A stretch of 64,000 nt of DNA from an uncultured Mediterraneibacter sp. (lineage in GTDB: Bacteria; Bacillota; Clostridia; Lachnospirales; Lachnospiraceae): NCBI GenBank assembly GCA_944381495.1, contig CALWLJ010000002.1:124001-188000 (forward strand), read 5' to 3'. Under the pieces are notes generated by a model. It was not told where the DNA came from. It saw only the letters and a list, made by a program, of their open reading frames with translations, and ran no database searches. Positions 1 through 7,107 of the stretch are shown here, piece by piece. Position 1 is the stretch's first letter; each line of letters opens with the position of its first letter. A program made the position numbers and the translations under genes.

Positions 1-750
1 CGTATCGATGGTTGCAAGCGCTTTGCTCATTTTCGCCTGTTCCCAGTATTCCTTTATATTCTTGCTGGCCCGGGGAGGTTTCAGTTCATCAGCATGCGCA
101 TAGGCATTCTCTATATTCTTGTACTGCTGAATGATCTTTGTAGCCGTCTTCTCTCCTACTCCCGGCACACCCGGAATATTATCCGACGTATCTCCCATAA
201 GCGCTTTCACATCGATAAATTCCTCCGGCGTAACCCCGTACCGTTCTTTTACATCCTCTGCGTTGTAATCCTCAATCTCTGTCTTTCCCTGCTTCGTCTT
301 GGGGATGCGTATCTTGACATGATCAGTAGCTAGCTGAAGCGCATCTCTGTCTCCGGATATAATAGAAACATCCATTCCTTTCTCTTCACATATCCTTGAA
401 ATTGTTCCCAACAGGTCATCCGCCTCCAGCCCTGCCTTCTCGACAAGCTCAATATTCATAGCCTTCAGCACTTCCTTAATCACCGGAACCTGCTGACGGA
501 GTTCATCCGCCATAGGCTTTCTTGTCCCTTTATAATCTGCATACATCTCATGCCGGAACGTAGGTGCATGGACATCAAACGTAACCGTCAGATACTCCGG
601 CTTTTCTTCGTCCAGGATCTTAAACATAATATTAAGGAAGCCATACACCGCATTCGTATGCAGTCCCTCTGAATTTGTAAGATCCGGTACGCCGTAAAAA
701 GCACGGTTCAATATACTGTGACCGTCTATCAATACGATTTTATCACTCAT
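1..750 (-). CDS. polA: DNA polymerase I, N-terminal 5'-3' exonuclease part (cut by window edge)
   Basis: The frame is open from ATG at 750 to the window edge, giving the first 250 residues of DNA polymerase I. Visible are the FEN-type 5' nuclease motifs: the N-terminal IVLIDGHSILNRAF, the TFDVHAPTFRHEMYADYKG stretch, the acidic pairs in EADDLLGT and SGDRDALQL, and the helix-hairpin-helix MGDTSDNIPGVPGVGEKTA. This domain removes RNA primers from Okazaki fragments and acts in excision repair. The polymerase domain must lie beyond the left edge. GTGAGGAC upstream is the likely ribosome site. The leader holds a 7-bp inverted repeat (CGGCGCA/TGCGCCG, 773-789). Confidence 0.95.
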   Translation of the reverse strand, partial: MSDKIVLIDGHSILNRAFYGVPDLTNSEGLHTNAVYGFLNIMFKILDEEKPEYLTVTFDVHAPTFRHEMYADYKGTRKPMADELRQQVPVIKEVLKAMNIELVEKAGLEADDLLGTISRICEEKGMDVSIISGDRDALQLATDHVKIRIPKTKQGKTEIEDYNAEDVKERYGVTPEEFIDVKALMGDTSDNIPGVPGVGEKTATKIIQQYKNIENAYAHADELKPPRASKNIKEYWEQAKMSKALATIDT

Positions 751-800
751 CTATAGTCCTCACTTTCAGACCCGGCGCACATTGCGCCGACACTTACTAG

Positions 801-829
801 AGTATACAATAAAATCGCTCTTTTTTAAA
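801..829 (-). promoter_or_regulatory. Putative sigma-A promoter of polA
   Basis: Read on the minus strand: weak -35 TTTAAA (824-829), 17-bp spacer, good -10 TATACT (801-806). The -10 lies inside TTGTATACT, a word that recurs at 1521, 4444 and (as TTGTATACG) 4561. Confidence 0.5.
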
Positions 830-855
830 GGCTGTTTTTGTGTTAAAATGTTGCG

Positions 856-880
856 TGCGGAAATATGGATTGTTTCCGCA
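856..880. promoter_or_regulatory. 8-bp inverted repeat ahead of the HAD gene
   Basis: TGCGGAAA (856-863) and TTTCCGCA (873-880) are perfect complements separated by 9 bases, ending 10 bases before the AGGAG ribosome site of the plus-strand HAD gene. It could be an operator or a leader hairpin. No T-tract follows, so it is not an obvious terminator. Confidence 0.35.
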
Positions 881-902
881 TATTAAATTAAGGAGAAAAA
901 CT

Positions 903-1520
903 ATGGACGGAATTATATTTGACGTAGATGGTACGCTATGGGATTCCACAGATTCTGTGGCGGAATCCTGGAATCTTGCTCTTCGTGAACATTCCTCTCT
1001 GGATCTTGTTATAGACGCCGATATCTTAAGCCGGTTATTTGGAAAAACCATGAACGAAATTGCTGATGCCGTTTTTCCCATGCTGAGTCCGGAAGAACGC
1101 ATGCGTCTGCTGGAAATCTGTTTTGATTACGAGAACAGATATCTGGAAACGCATCCCGGGACTATGTACCCCGGCGCTGTGGACACACTGCGCCGTCTTT
1201 CAAAAAAATATCCCCTCTTTATCGTCAGCAACTGTCAGAAAGGATATATCGAAGCTATGATGAAATCCTGCGGCATGGAATCATATATTACAGATCATCT
1301 CTGCTTCGGTGAAACAGGACAGCCCAAAAGTGTAACAATCCGTTTGCTGATGGAGCGGAACAGCCTGAATGATGTTGTCTATGTAGGAGACACCCAGGGG
1401 GACGCAGATGCATGCCGGGATGCCGGAATTCCGTTTGTTTTTGCTGCATACGGGTTTGGGGAGGTTCCAGATGCAAGCCAGAAAATCGACAGTCTTCCGG
1501 ATTTATGCAATATTTTTTGA
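903..1520 (+). CDS. HAD-superfamily hydrolase (phosphoglycolate phosphatase/beta-phosphoglucomutase type)
   Basis: A 205-residue soluble HAD hydrolase. Motif I DVDGT occupies residues 7-11 (nucleophile Asp7, acid/base Asp9), motif II is in LFIVSNC, the Lys of motif III in GQPKS, and motif IV in VGDTQGDADACRDAG. The helical cap between motifs I and II is C1 type, as in small-molecule phosphatases. ATG 903 is chosen because AAGGAGAAA precedes it by 4-5 bases and it places motif I at the normal distance from the N-terminus; an upstream in-frame ATG at 840 has no ribosome site. The substrate cannot be read from sequence. It is divergent from polA. Confidence 0.85.
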   Translation: MDGIIFDVDGTLWDSTDSVAESWNLALREHSSLDLVIDADILSRLFGKTMNEIADAVFPMLSPEERMRLLEICFDYENRYLETHPGTMYPGAVDTLRRLSKKYPLFIVSNCQKGYIEAMMKSCGMESYITDHLCFGETGQPKSVTIRLLMERNSLNDVVYVGDTQGDADACRDAGIPFVFAAYGFGEVPDASQKIDSLPDLCNIF

Positions 1521-1540
1521 TTGTATACTTGTATGCAATC
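1519..1540. promoter_or_regulatory. Imperfect palindrome after the HAD stop codon
   Basis: GATTGTATAC-TT-GTATGCAATC: two 10-base arms with one mismatch, starting inside the HAD stop codon. The core matches the palindrome at 4561-4577 at 15 of 17 positions, and the two sites flank the glucosaminidase gene. The spacing suits a helix-turn-helix dimer site. A weak hairpin is the alternative. Confidence 0.35.
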
Positions 1541-1652
1541 AAAATTTCTGCTGGCTGCCATCAAAATTCCAGTCATTCCTCTCATATCTGAGGAATCTTT
1601 CTGTATTCGCATCCGCCTGTTGGCAGGCCTGCCCTTACCATAGCCAAAACCA

Positions 1653-1696
1653 AAAGGAAGTATATCCCGCGCTTTGCAGTGATATACTTCCTTTTG
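1653..1696. terminator. Bidirectional intrinsic terminator
   Basis: A 15-bp perfect stem (arms 1653-1667 and 1682-1696, AAAAGGAAGTATATC and its complement) with a 14-base loop sits between the convergent HAD gene and glucosaminidase gene. Stem ends rich in A and T give short U-runs in both directions. Confidence 0.8.
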
Positions 1697-1705
1697 TCTG
1701 TTAAA

Positions 1706-4441
1706 CTATTTCAGTTTCAGAGTTTTCTTTTTCGCGCCGGCTGCCATTCCGACTGCAGCAGCAGATACACACAGCAGCACGATCCAATACGAAAGTCCGC
1801 CAAGATCGTCGCCGGTCTTTGGAACCGCATTCTGACTCTCTCCGCCATTCAGCGCCACAACAAATTTAGACAGCTTGTCAACTGTTATCGTAACACTTCC
1901 CTTTTCTACTTTCGCATTATATTTCTCATAGTGTTCTGTATCAGTATAATGTAGGATCACAACTTCTTTTCCGTTGTATTTTGAATCGATTCGGAATGTC
2001 AGCTGCATTTTCCCATCTGTTCCGTTATGAACGGAAATATCATAAACACCAAGGATTATCTTTCCATCCAGGGGACTTACCAGTCCGGAATATTCTTCCG
2101 TATTTGGCTCAATGGACTTTACAAGGATCATTGCGTCATCCGCGAAACCGCCTGTAACCCCGATTCCAGTTGTCATATCTCTCAGTGTTTTCTCCGAAAC
2201 CGTACTATTCTCTGCACCTTTTAACGCTGTATCATCCGATGCATTCTCCTGCTCTGCCGCAGGCTTTTCCGTAACATTCTGCTCATTATCCGGTTTTTCC
2301 TGAGCGGGCTGCTCTGAATCCGGAGTATCTGCAGGCTGATCAACTGTCGGCTGGTCCACATCCGGAGTATCTGCCGGTTCCTCTGTTGCCGGCTGATCCA
2401 CATCCGGAGTATCCGTCGGTTCATCCACTGTCGGCTGATCCACATCCGGGGTTTCTGTCGGTTCCTCTGTTGCCGGCTGATCCACATCCGGAGTATCCGT
2501 CGGTTCCTCTACCACCGGCTGATCTGCATCCGGAGTATCCGTCGGTTCATCCACTGTTGGCTGATCCACATCCGGAGTATCTGCCGGTTCCTCTGTCGTC
2601 GGCTGGTCTGAAGGATTTTCTATAACCGGTTTGTCTGAATCATCTGTAGCCGGGTCATTCTCTCCAGGCACTGTGCCTTCCGGTTCTGATGGCACGGAAG
2701 GCTCTGCCGCCTTCTCCTTTACTGTAACCGCCTGATCTGCAGTTACTGTCACATCTCCCGCAGTATATGAAACCATAATTTTTGTCGTTCCGACTGCAAG
2801 TGCATCTTTAGAATATACGATCTGGTCTGTCACATCTGTTTCAGATCCATCGCTCCACTTTGCAATAACCTTAATACCGGTCATATCCGGTGTCTCGCCT
2901 TCCTCATATTCCGTCTTTGACGGCGGATCCGCAATGGAAATCGACTCCAGTACAGGCTCTTCCGGCTCCGCTGTTTCCTCGCTGCCCCGGCTCACTACAG
3001 TCACATAATCCGCTGAAATATATGCATACATCGCATCAAAATCATATTCAGAAGAAGAGGAAGTTGCCGTGCGGTCTGCATTCAGCACCGCATCGCTCTG
3101 AATCCTGTAGAACCCGTTTTCAGCTTCAGAATTCAAGACAAGCACCGCATGTGACAGCTGACTTCCCGTAGTATAAAGCTTTGTTGCCGAAGTAGATGCG
3201 CCATTGCGCACGTTAACGCTGGAACTTCCTTCTTTCACTCCGATCGTATATCTGTCCTGATCGGCATTTCCGCCCAGTCCGTCAAGAGTCCAGGCAATTG
3301 CAGCGGCTTTCTCCCCCCAGTACGGATCAGATGCATACTTCACATTGATCCCGCTGGCTTTATTTCCAAGAAATCCTCCATAATACTGCCACTTAGCCGG
3401 GTTCAGATATTTTCCCGACATATAATTTCCCATAAACTGCCGGATACATTCATCTGCACTGGCATATGTACTTGCACTTGTTCCCGGTGAGGCGTCCACT
3501 GCGTTCAGTCCGAACAGGTTATTCTTATTCTGACTGATACTGCTTGTTCCCCATCCGCTCTCATTTGCAGCAACACTCAGACTCAGCAGAGCATTTACGC
3601 CATATGTATTCTGATATTTCACGAAAGAAGAGCCAGTCCCCTTCAGCTTGGATGAACTGGAAACTTTGCCGTTAATAATGGAATTCAGACTGTCCGCACT
3701 GTAAGCCGTCTGACTTCTCAGCGGAAGATACTGATAATAATTATAAAACGGGCTGCCAGAATTTACAGAATTCTTTCTGTTCCCATTCTGATAGTCATTC
3801 AGCATCGTCTGATAATCTTTGTAAAAATAGTGGCCGTCATAGCTGTAGTATTTTGTCCCGGCGCTTAAATATGACGGAGCAGGACCATTGTTCAGCGACG
3901 ACGCATATTTGGAAGAATTCAGATTATATGTAATATAATGAAGCAGTTTTCCTCCGGATACCTCATAGTAGCTGACCGATTCCGCTGTAGAATACTCCAC
4001 AAGTTCCACATCATCCGGATCAACCAGGCCTACCACACCCGCAAGCATAAACTTGATCTTGCCGCCGCTCGTCCCAAGATAAGCAGCATCTGCGCCGTAA
4101 GAACCATTGGTATAACCGGAATCACCGGTCACCGTGTCGGTAAAATCAGTGTTCACGCTGGATGATTTGGTATTGAAATTTACGATCAGCGGCCCTGCTG
4201 TTCTTGCATTGGCATTGACCGTCTCTTCTACCATTCCATCCTCGACTGTCACCTCATAAATCTCGCCGTCCTCTTCCATTCCGGTAATTTCTTCAAGACG
4301 CTGGCTGTTCTCGTCCTGGTTTTCCGACGCGGAAGCGGTCTCCCCTGCTGTCTCCTCCGCATTGCTCTTCATGCCGGGTAAAACAGCCAGTCCCAGACAC
4401 ATGAAAAGCATACATATCAGTAACTTGCTTTTTCGTATCAT
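1706..4441 (-). CDS. Sortase-anchored cell-wall glucosaminidase with Ig-like domain and 14-residue repeats
   Basis: A 911-residue surface protein. A signal peptide covers about residues 1-28 (basic MIRKSK, hydrophobic core). Residues ~270-390 carry an endo-beta-N-acetylglucosaminidase-type domain (SVAANESGWGTS with the likely catalytic Glu, then NNLFGLNAVD and YADPYWGEKAAAIAW-like motifs); an SH3-like stretch (SSVNVRNGAS) follows. Residues ~500-575 match a bacterial Ig-like fold of the WSDGSETDVT type. Residues 615-712 are seven copies of a 14-residue acidic/proline unit. The C-terminus is a sorting signal: VPKTGD, a hydrophobic segment and a KKK tail. It should cleave peptidoglycan while covalently wall-bound. 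TAAGGAGGG precedes the ATG. It is monocistronic. Confidence 0.9.
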   Translation of the reverse strand: MIRKSKLLICMLFMCLGLAVLPGMKSNAEETAGETASASENQDENSQRLEEITGMEEDGEIYEVTVEDGMVEETVNANARTAGPLIVNFNTKSSSVNTDFTDTVTGDSGYTNGSYGADAAYLGTSGGKIKFMLAGVVGLVDPDDVELVEYSTAESVSYYEVSGGKLLHYITYNLNSSKYASSLNNGPAPSYLSAGTKYYSYDGHYFYKDYQTMLNDYQNGNRKNSVNSGSPFYNYYQYLPLRSQTAYSADSLNSIINGKVSSSSKLKGTGSSFVKYQNTYGVNALLSLSVAANESGWGTSSISQNKNNLFGLNAVDASPGTSASTYASADECIRQFMGNYMSGKYLNPAKWQYYGGFLGNKASGINVKYASDPYWGEKAAAIAWTLDGLGGNADQDRYTIGVKEGSSSVNVRNGASTSATKLYTTGSQLSHAVLVLNSEAENGFYRIQSDAVLNADRTATSSSSEYDFDAMYAYISADYVTVVSRGSEETAEPEEPVLESISIADPPSKTEYEEGETPDMTGIKVIAKWSDGSETDVTDQIVYSKDALAVGTTKIMVSYTAGDVTVTADQAVTVKEKAAEPSVPSEPEGTVPGENDPATDDSDKPVIENPSDQPTTEEPADTPDVDQPTVDEPTDTPDADQPVVEEPTDTPDVDQPATEEPTETPDVDQPTVDEPTDTPDVDQPATEEPADTPDVDQPTVDQPADTPDSEQPAQEKPDNEQNVTEKPAAEQENASDDTALKGAENSTVSEKTLRDMTTGIGVTGGFADDAMILVKSIEPNTEEYSGLVSPLDGKIILGVYDISVHNGTDGKMQLTFRIDSKYNGKEVVILHYTDTEHYEKYNAKVEKGSVTITVDKLSKFVVALNGGESQNAVPKTGDDLGGLSYWIVLLCVSAAAVGMAAGAKKKTLKLK
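2306..2599. repeat. 42-bp tandem repeat, seven in-frame copies
   Basis: Seven contiguous 42-bp units encode variants of TVDEPTDTPDVDQP in the glucosaminidase linker. Copies differ in the first four residues (TVDE, ATEE, VVEE, TTEE, TVDQ) and at a few synonymous sites, so expansion or contraction would keep the frame and change wall-spanning length. Confidence 0.95.
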
Positions 4442-4560
4442 TCTTGTATACTTCCCTCCTTAACCTTATCAATCATTTATTGAGTTACATACTGATACAG
4501 TTTCAGCTTAACATGTTCTTTTCGCGGATTCAAGCTAATTTTTGACAAATTCGGATAATA

Positions 4561-4577
4561 TTGTATACGTGTATACA
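4561..4577. promoter_or_regulatory. Perfect 7-2-7 palindrome upstream of the glucosaminidase gene
   Basis: TGTATAC-GT-GTATACA (4562-4577) lies about 120 bp upstream of the glucosaminidase start. Dimeric GntR/MarR-type regulators bind sites of this shape, but the cognate protein is unknown. TTGTATACTT recurs at 4444-4453 just before the start codon. A possible promoter (TTGAAT, 17 bp, TAAGCT) lies between but is weak. Confidence 0.4.
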
Positions 4578-4679
4578 TTTTTCATGATGCATACATCCGT
4601 TATTCTTTCGACTTGTTTTTATCTCCCGGAATCAGCGCAGAACACAATACAAACAGGATTGACAGCACAATTAATAAAT

Positions 4680-4718
4680 AAGGCAGGCTCTTCAGCTTTT
4701 GGCTGAAGAGCCTGCCTT
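4680..4718 (-). terminator. Terminator of tRNA-Leu
   Basis: A 17-bp perfect stem (4680-4696 and 4702-4718) with a 5-base loop lies immediately 3' of the tRNA on the minus strand and is followed by a T-rich TTATTTATTAATT tract. Between here and the glucosaminidase gene (4442-4679) I see only the palindrome and A/T-rich spacer. Confidence 0.85.
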
Positions 4719-4723
4719 CATCA

Positions 4724-4805
4724 TGCCGCTGGCCGGACTCGAACCGGCACGGTGTTACCCGCTTGATTTTGAGTCAAGTGCGTCTGCCAATTCCGCCACA
4801 GCGGC
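4724..4805 (-). tRNA. tRNA-Leu (anticodon CAA)
   Basis: An 82-base gene beginning GCCGCTG on the minus strand. The seven-base acceptor arm pairs with CAGCGGC, followed by discriminator A; CCA is not encoded. The anticodon arm is CTTGA-CTCAAAA-TCAAG with CAA at 34-36 (reads UUG). The variable arm is long, as in class II tRNAs, and the T-loop is GGTTCGAGTCC. No integrase or attachment repeat is visible next to it. Confidence 0.96.
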
Positions 4806-4812
4806 TCACCGA

Positions 4813-4833
4813 TCTGAGAGATCATCTCTCAGA
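4813..4833. repeat. 21-bp perfect palindrome in the tRNA-Leu leader
   Basis: TCTGAGAGAT-C-ATCTCTCAGA lies between the tRNA promoter and the mature 5' end (4805). As RNA only a small loop could form at its centre, so it may be a processing hairpin or a DNA site. Confidence 0.6.
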
Positions 4834-4842
4834 CCGATTAGT

Positions 4843-4871
4843 ATCTTACCATATTTTCCAATGTTTTTCAA
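4843..4871 (-). promoter_or_regulatory. Promoter of tRNA-Leu
   Basis: -35 TTGAAA (4866-4871), 17 bp, -10 TAAGAT (4843-4848), read on the minus strand just downstream of the lysA stop codon. Confidence 0.65.
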
Positions 4872-4880
4872 CACTTAATC

Positions 4881-6170
4881 CTAATCTGTTTTTTTCTCTT
4901 TTCCAATCAGCTTTTTACCGATGTCAAAGCAGTCGAATGTAGCAAAATAATCAGACGGTGTTTCTGCACGTCTGATCAGCTGCACACTTCCATCCTCTTT
5001 CAGAAGGAGTTCTGCTGATCTCAGTTTGCCGTTATAGTTGTATCCCATAGAAAAGCCATGCGCGCCTGCATCATGGATAATGAGATAATCCCCGATATCA
5101 ATCTTCGGAAGTTTACGGTCAATGGCAAATTTATCATTATTTTCACAGAGAGAACCGGTTATATCATATACGTGATCACAGGGAGCGTTTTCCTTTCCTG
5201 CTACCGTAATATGATGATATGCACCGTACATAGCCGGACGCATCAGGTTCGCAGCGCAGGCATCCACACCAATATACTCTTTGTACGTATGTTTCTCATG
5301 AATTGCCTTTGTAACCAGGCAGCCGTAGGGACCCATCATAAATCTTCCCAGCTCTGTGTAGATGGCTACATCGCCCATTCCTGCCGGAACGAGCACCTCT
5401 TCATATACCTTGCGCACGCCTTCACCGATAGCACGGATATCATTGGGTTCCTGATCCGGTCTATAGGGGATTCCTACTCCGCCGGAAAGGTTGATAAATT
5501 TAATATGGACGCCTGTCTCTTCCTTCAGCTTCACTGCCTGCTCAAAGAGAACTTTTGCCAGCATGGGGTAATAATCATTTGTCACGGTATTACTTGCCAG
5601 GAACGCATGAAGGCCGAACTCTTTTGCCCCTTTGCTCTTGAGGATCTTATACGCTTCCACGATCTGCTCTGTAGTCATTCCATATTTTGCGTCTCCCGGA
5701 TTATCCATAATATCATTGCTGATCTTGAACAGTCCGCCCGGATTATAACGGCAGCTGATTGTCTCAGGAATATGTCCGATAGCGCTTTCAAGGAACTCAA
5801 TATGAGTGATGTCATCCAGGTTGATGATTGCTCCCAGTTTATCAGCAAGGACGAAATCCTCTTTCGGTGTATCATTGGATGAAAACATGATATTCTCCCC
5901 GTTTACACCGATAGCGTCTGACAGCATCAGTTCAGTATAGGAAGAACAGTCACATCCGCATCCGTACTCTTTCAGGATCTGGATCAGAAACGGATTTGGC
6001 GTTGCCTTCACTGCAAAATATTCTTTGTAGCCCGGGTTCCAAGAAAAAGCTTCTTTCAAAGCTTTCACATTTTCCCTGATTCCTTTTTCATCATACAGAT
6101 GAAAAGGGGTAGGATAGGTCTTCACGATCTCCTCAATCTGCTCTTTTGTCACAAATGTTTTCTTTTCCAT
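4881..6170 (-). CDS. lysA: Diaminopimelate decarboxylase (PLP-dependent)
   Basis: A 429-residue fold-type III PLP enzyme that converts meso-diaminopimelate to lysine and CO2 in the cytosol. Lys55 in YFAVKATPNP is the expected Schiff-base lysine. The phosphate-binding glycine motif is LSGGVGIPY near 228-236, and Cys342 in TGSLCENND corresponds to the active-site Cys supplied in trans in the dimer. The family's EPGR appears here as ELGR. The start lies 3 bases after the TrmB-family gene, so the two are co-transcribed. A related amino-acid decarboxylase activity (ornithine, carboxynorspermidine) cannot be fully excluded, but the CE-D motif favours LysA. Confidence 0.88.
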   Translation of the reverse strand: MEKKTFVTKEQIEEIVKTYPTPFHLYDEKGIRENVKALKEAFSWNPGYKEYFAVKATPNPFLIQILKEYGCGCDCSSYTELMLSDAIGVNGENIMFSSNDTPKEDFVLADKLGAIINLDDITHIEFLESAIGHIPETISCRYNPGGLFKISNDIMDNPGDAKYGMTTEQIVEAYKILKSKGAKEFGLHAFLASNTVTNDYYPMLAKVLFEQAVKLKEETGVHIKFINLSGGVGIPYRPDQEPNDIRAIGEGVRKVYEEVLVPAGMGDVAIYTELGRFMMGPYGCLVTKAIHEKHTYKEYIGVDACAANLMRPAMYGAYHHITVAGKENAPCDHVYDITGSLCENNDKFAIDRKLPKIDIGDYLIIHDAGAHGFSMGYNYNGKLRSAELLLKEDGSVQLIRRAETPSDYFATFDCFDIGKKLIGKEKKTD

Positions 6171-6173
6171 TAT

Positions 6174-6881
6174 TTATTCTCCTTTTTGTATCTTGATCAA
6201 TTCTATCTCATTGGCAAGAGCGTTTTTAAAAAGCAGCACAAAATTTTTCCGCCCCGAATAGAGACAAGTATTCATACTTCCCTCTCCAAATTCTCCGGAC
6301 AGCACATACCTGGAATCTACTATAACGCCGATCTGACAGCCTTTCGCTTCTGTCAGATACACTCGCGCCCCGGCAATTTCAGAAGGGCCGTCCGTAATCA
6401 GAACAACTTTTCTTCCTTCTGCCGTAAGCTTTTGCAGCAATTCAGAAAAAGTTGCGATGCAAGGCGCTGATGCCGACAGATAGACCCGTTCCTTTGTGCC
6501 CATCAAAAGGTTCGTCAGTTTATCACGGATATTCCCTGAACCTTCTATTGTGATGTATCCGTCCTCATCCTGACTGTTTCCCGTAAGATTTTCAGTCAGC
6601 CAATCCTTCTCTTTCTCCATGCGTCGAATCCGGTTGCCGCAGAACTCTCCCACCGGAATAGGTATATACCTTTTCGCGGACTCCTCCACCAGATAGGCTG
6701 CACCCTTTTCAACCAGAGCGGCAAGTGAAGTATATGCATTGGATCTTGAAATTCCTGCTTCTTTTGCAATTTCATATCCGGTCTGTTTTCCGTACTGGAG
6801 CAGCTTTTCATATACAACAGCCTCCTGCCTAGACAGTCCGAAGTCTGTCAAATATTGTATCTTTTTTGTCTCTTCCTGCAC
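6174..6881 (-). CDS. TrmB-family transcriptional regulator
   Basis: A 235-residue regulator. Residues ~10-75 form a winged helix of the TrmB/sugar-specific type (LSRQEAVVYEKLLQYG, then GISRSNAYTSLAALVEKG). A short coiled linker (~80-95) leads to a C-terminal ligand- or phospholipase-D-like half with the hydrophobic strand KVVLITDG. It starts with GTG, preceded by GGGAGAG. It is first in the operon with lysA (3-base gap), so it probably controls that transcript, though this is inferred only from position. The effector is unknown. Confidence 0.8.
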   Translation of the reverse strand: MQEETKKIQYLTDFGLSRQEAVVYEKLLQYGKQTGYEIAKEAGISRSNAYTSLAALVEKGAAYLVEESAKRYIPIPVGEFCGNRIRRMEKEKDWLTENLTGNSQDEDGYITIEGSGNIRDKLTNLLMGTKERVYLSASAPCIATFSELLQKLTAEGRKVVLITDGPSEIAGARVYLTEAKGCQIGVIVDSRYVLSGEFGEGSMNTCLYSGRKNFVLLFKNALANEIELIKIQKGE

Positions 6882-6925
6882 TTCACCACTCTCCCGGATC
6901 TAATTTAGTAGTACTTTTCAGGAAC

Positions 6926-6954
6926 ACTATATATCAAATATATCCCACTGTCAA
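6926..6954 (-). promoter_or_regulatory. Promoter of the TrmB-lysA operon
   Basis: -35 TTGACA (6949-6954, perfect), 17 bp, -10 TATAGT (6926-6931). The leader is about 40 bases. Confidence 0.75.
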
Positions 6955-6976
6955 TAGGTTTCTACTGTATTTTTTG

Positions 6977-6991
6977 AGAATCATTATCACA
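6977..6991. promoter_or_regulatory. Fur-box-like 7-1-7 palindrome
   Basis: On the minus strand TGATAAT-G-ATTCTCA matches the Bacillus Fur-family 7-1-7 consensus (TGATAATnATTATCA) at all but one position. It lies about 22 bp upstream of the -35 of the TrmB-lysA promoter, so repression by simple promoter occlusion is not obvious. Confidence 0.4.
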
Positions 6992-7007
6992 AACCAGGTT
7001 AAAAAAG

Positions 7008-7033
7008 CTCCGGGAACACGTTCCCGGAGCTCT
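7008..7033 (-). terminator. Terminator of pyk
   Basis: AGCTCCGGGAAC (7008-7019) pairs with GTTCCCGGAGCT (7022-7033). On the minus strand it is followed by TTTTTTAA. Confidence 0.85.
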
Positions 7034-7107
7034 GAATCCATCCATCCGAAACCTCCTGATATTACCAGCACTTGCTGCGCTATCTGCTTCGGAATGCTAT
7101 TTTATAT

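Noticed and set aside
4724-4805. tRNA-Leu as an integration site
   Set aside because: No integrase and no direct repeat of the tRNA 3' end downstream.
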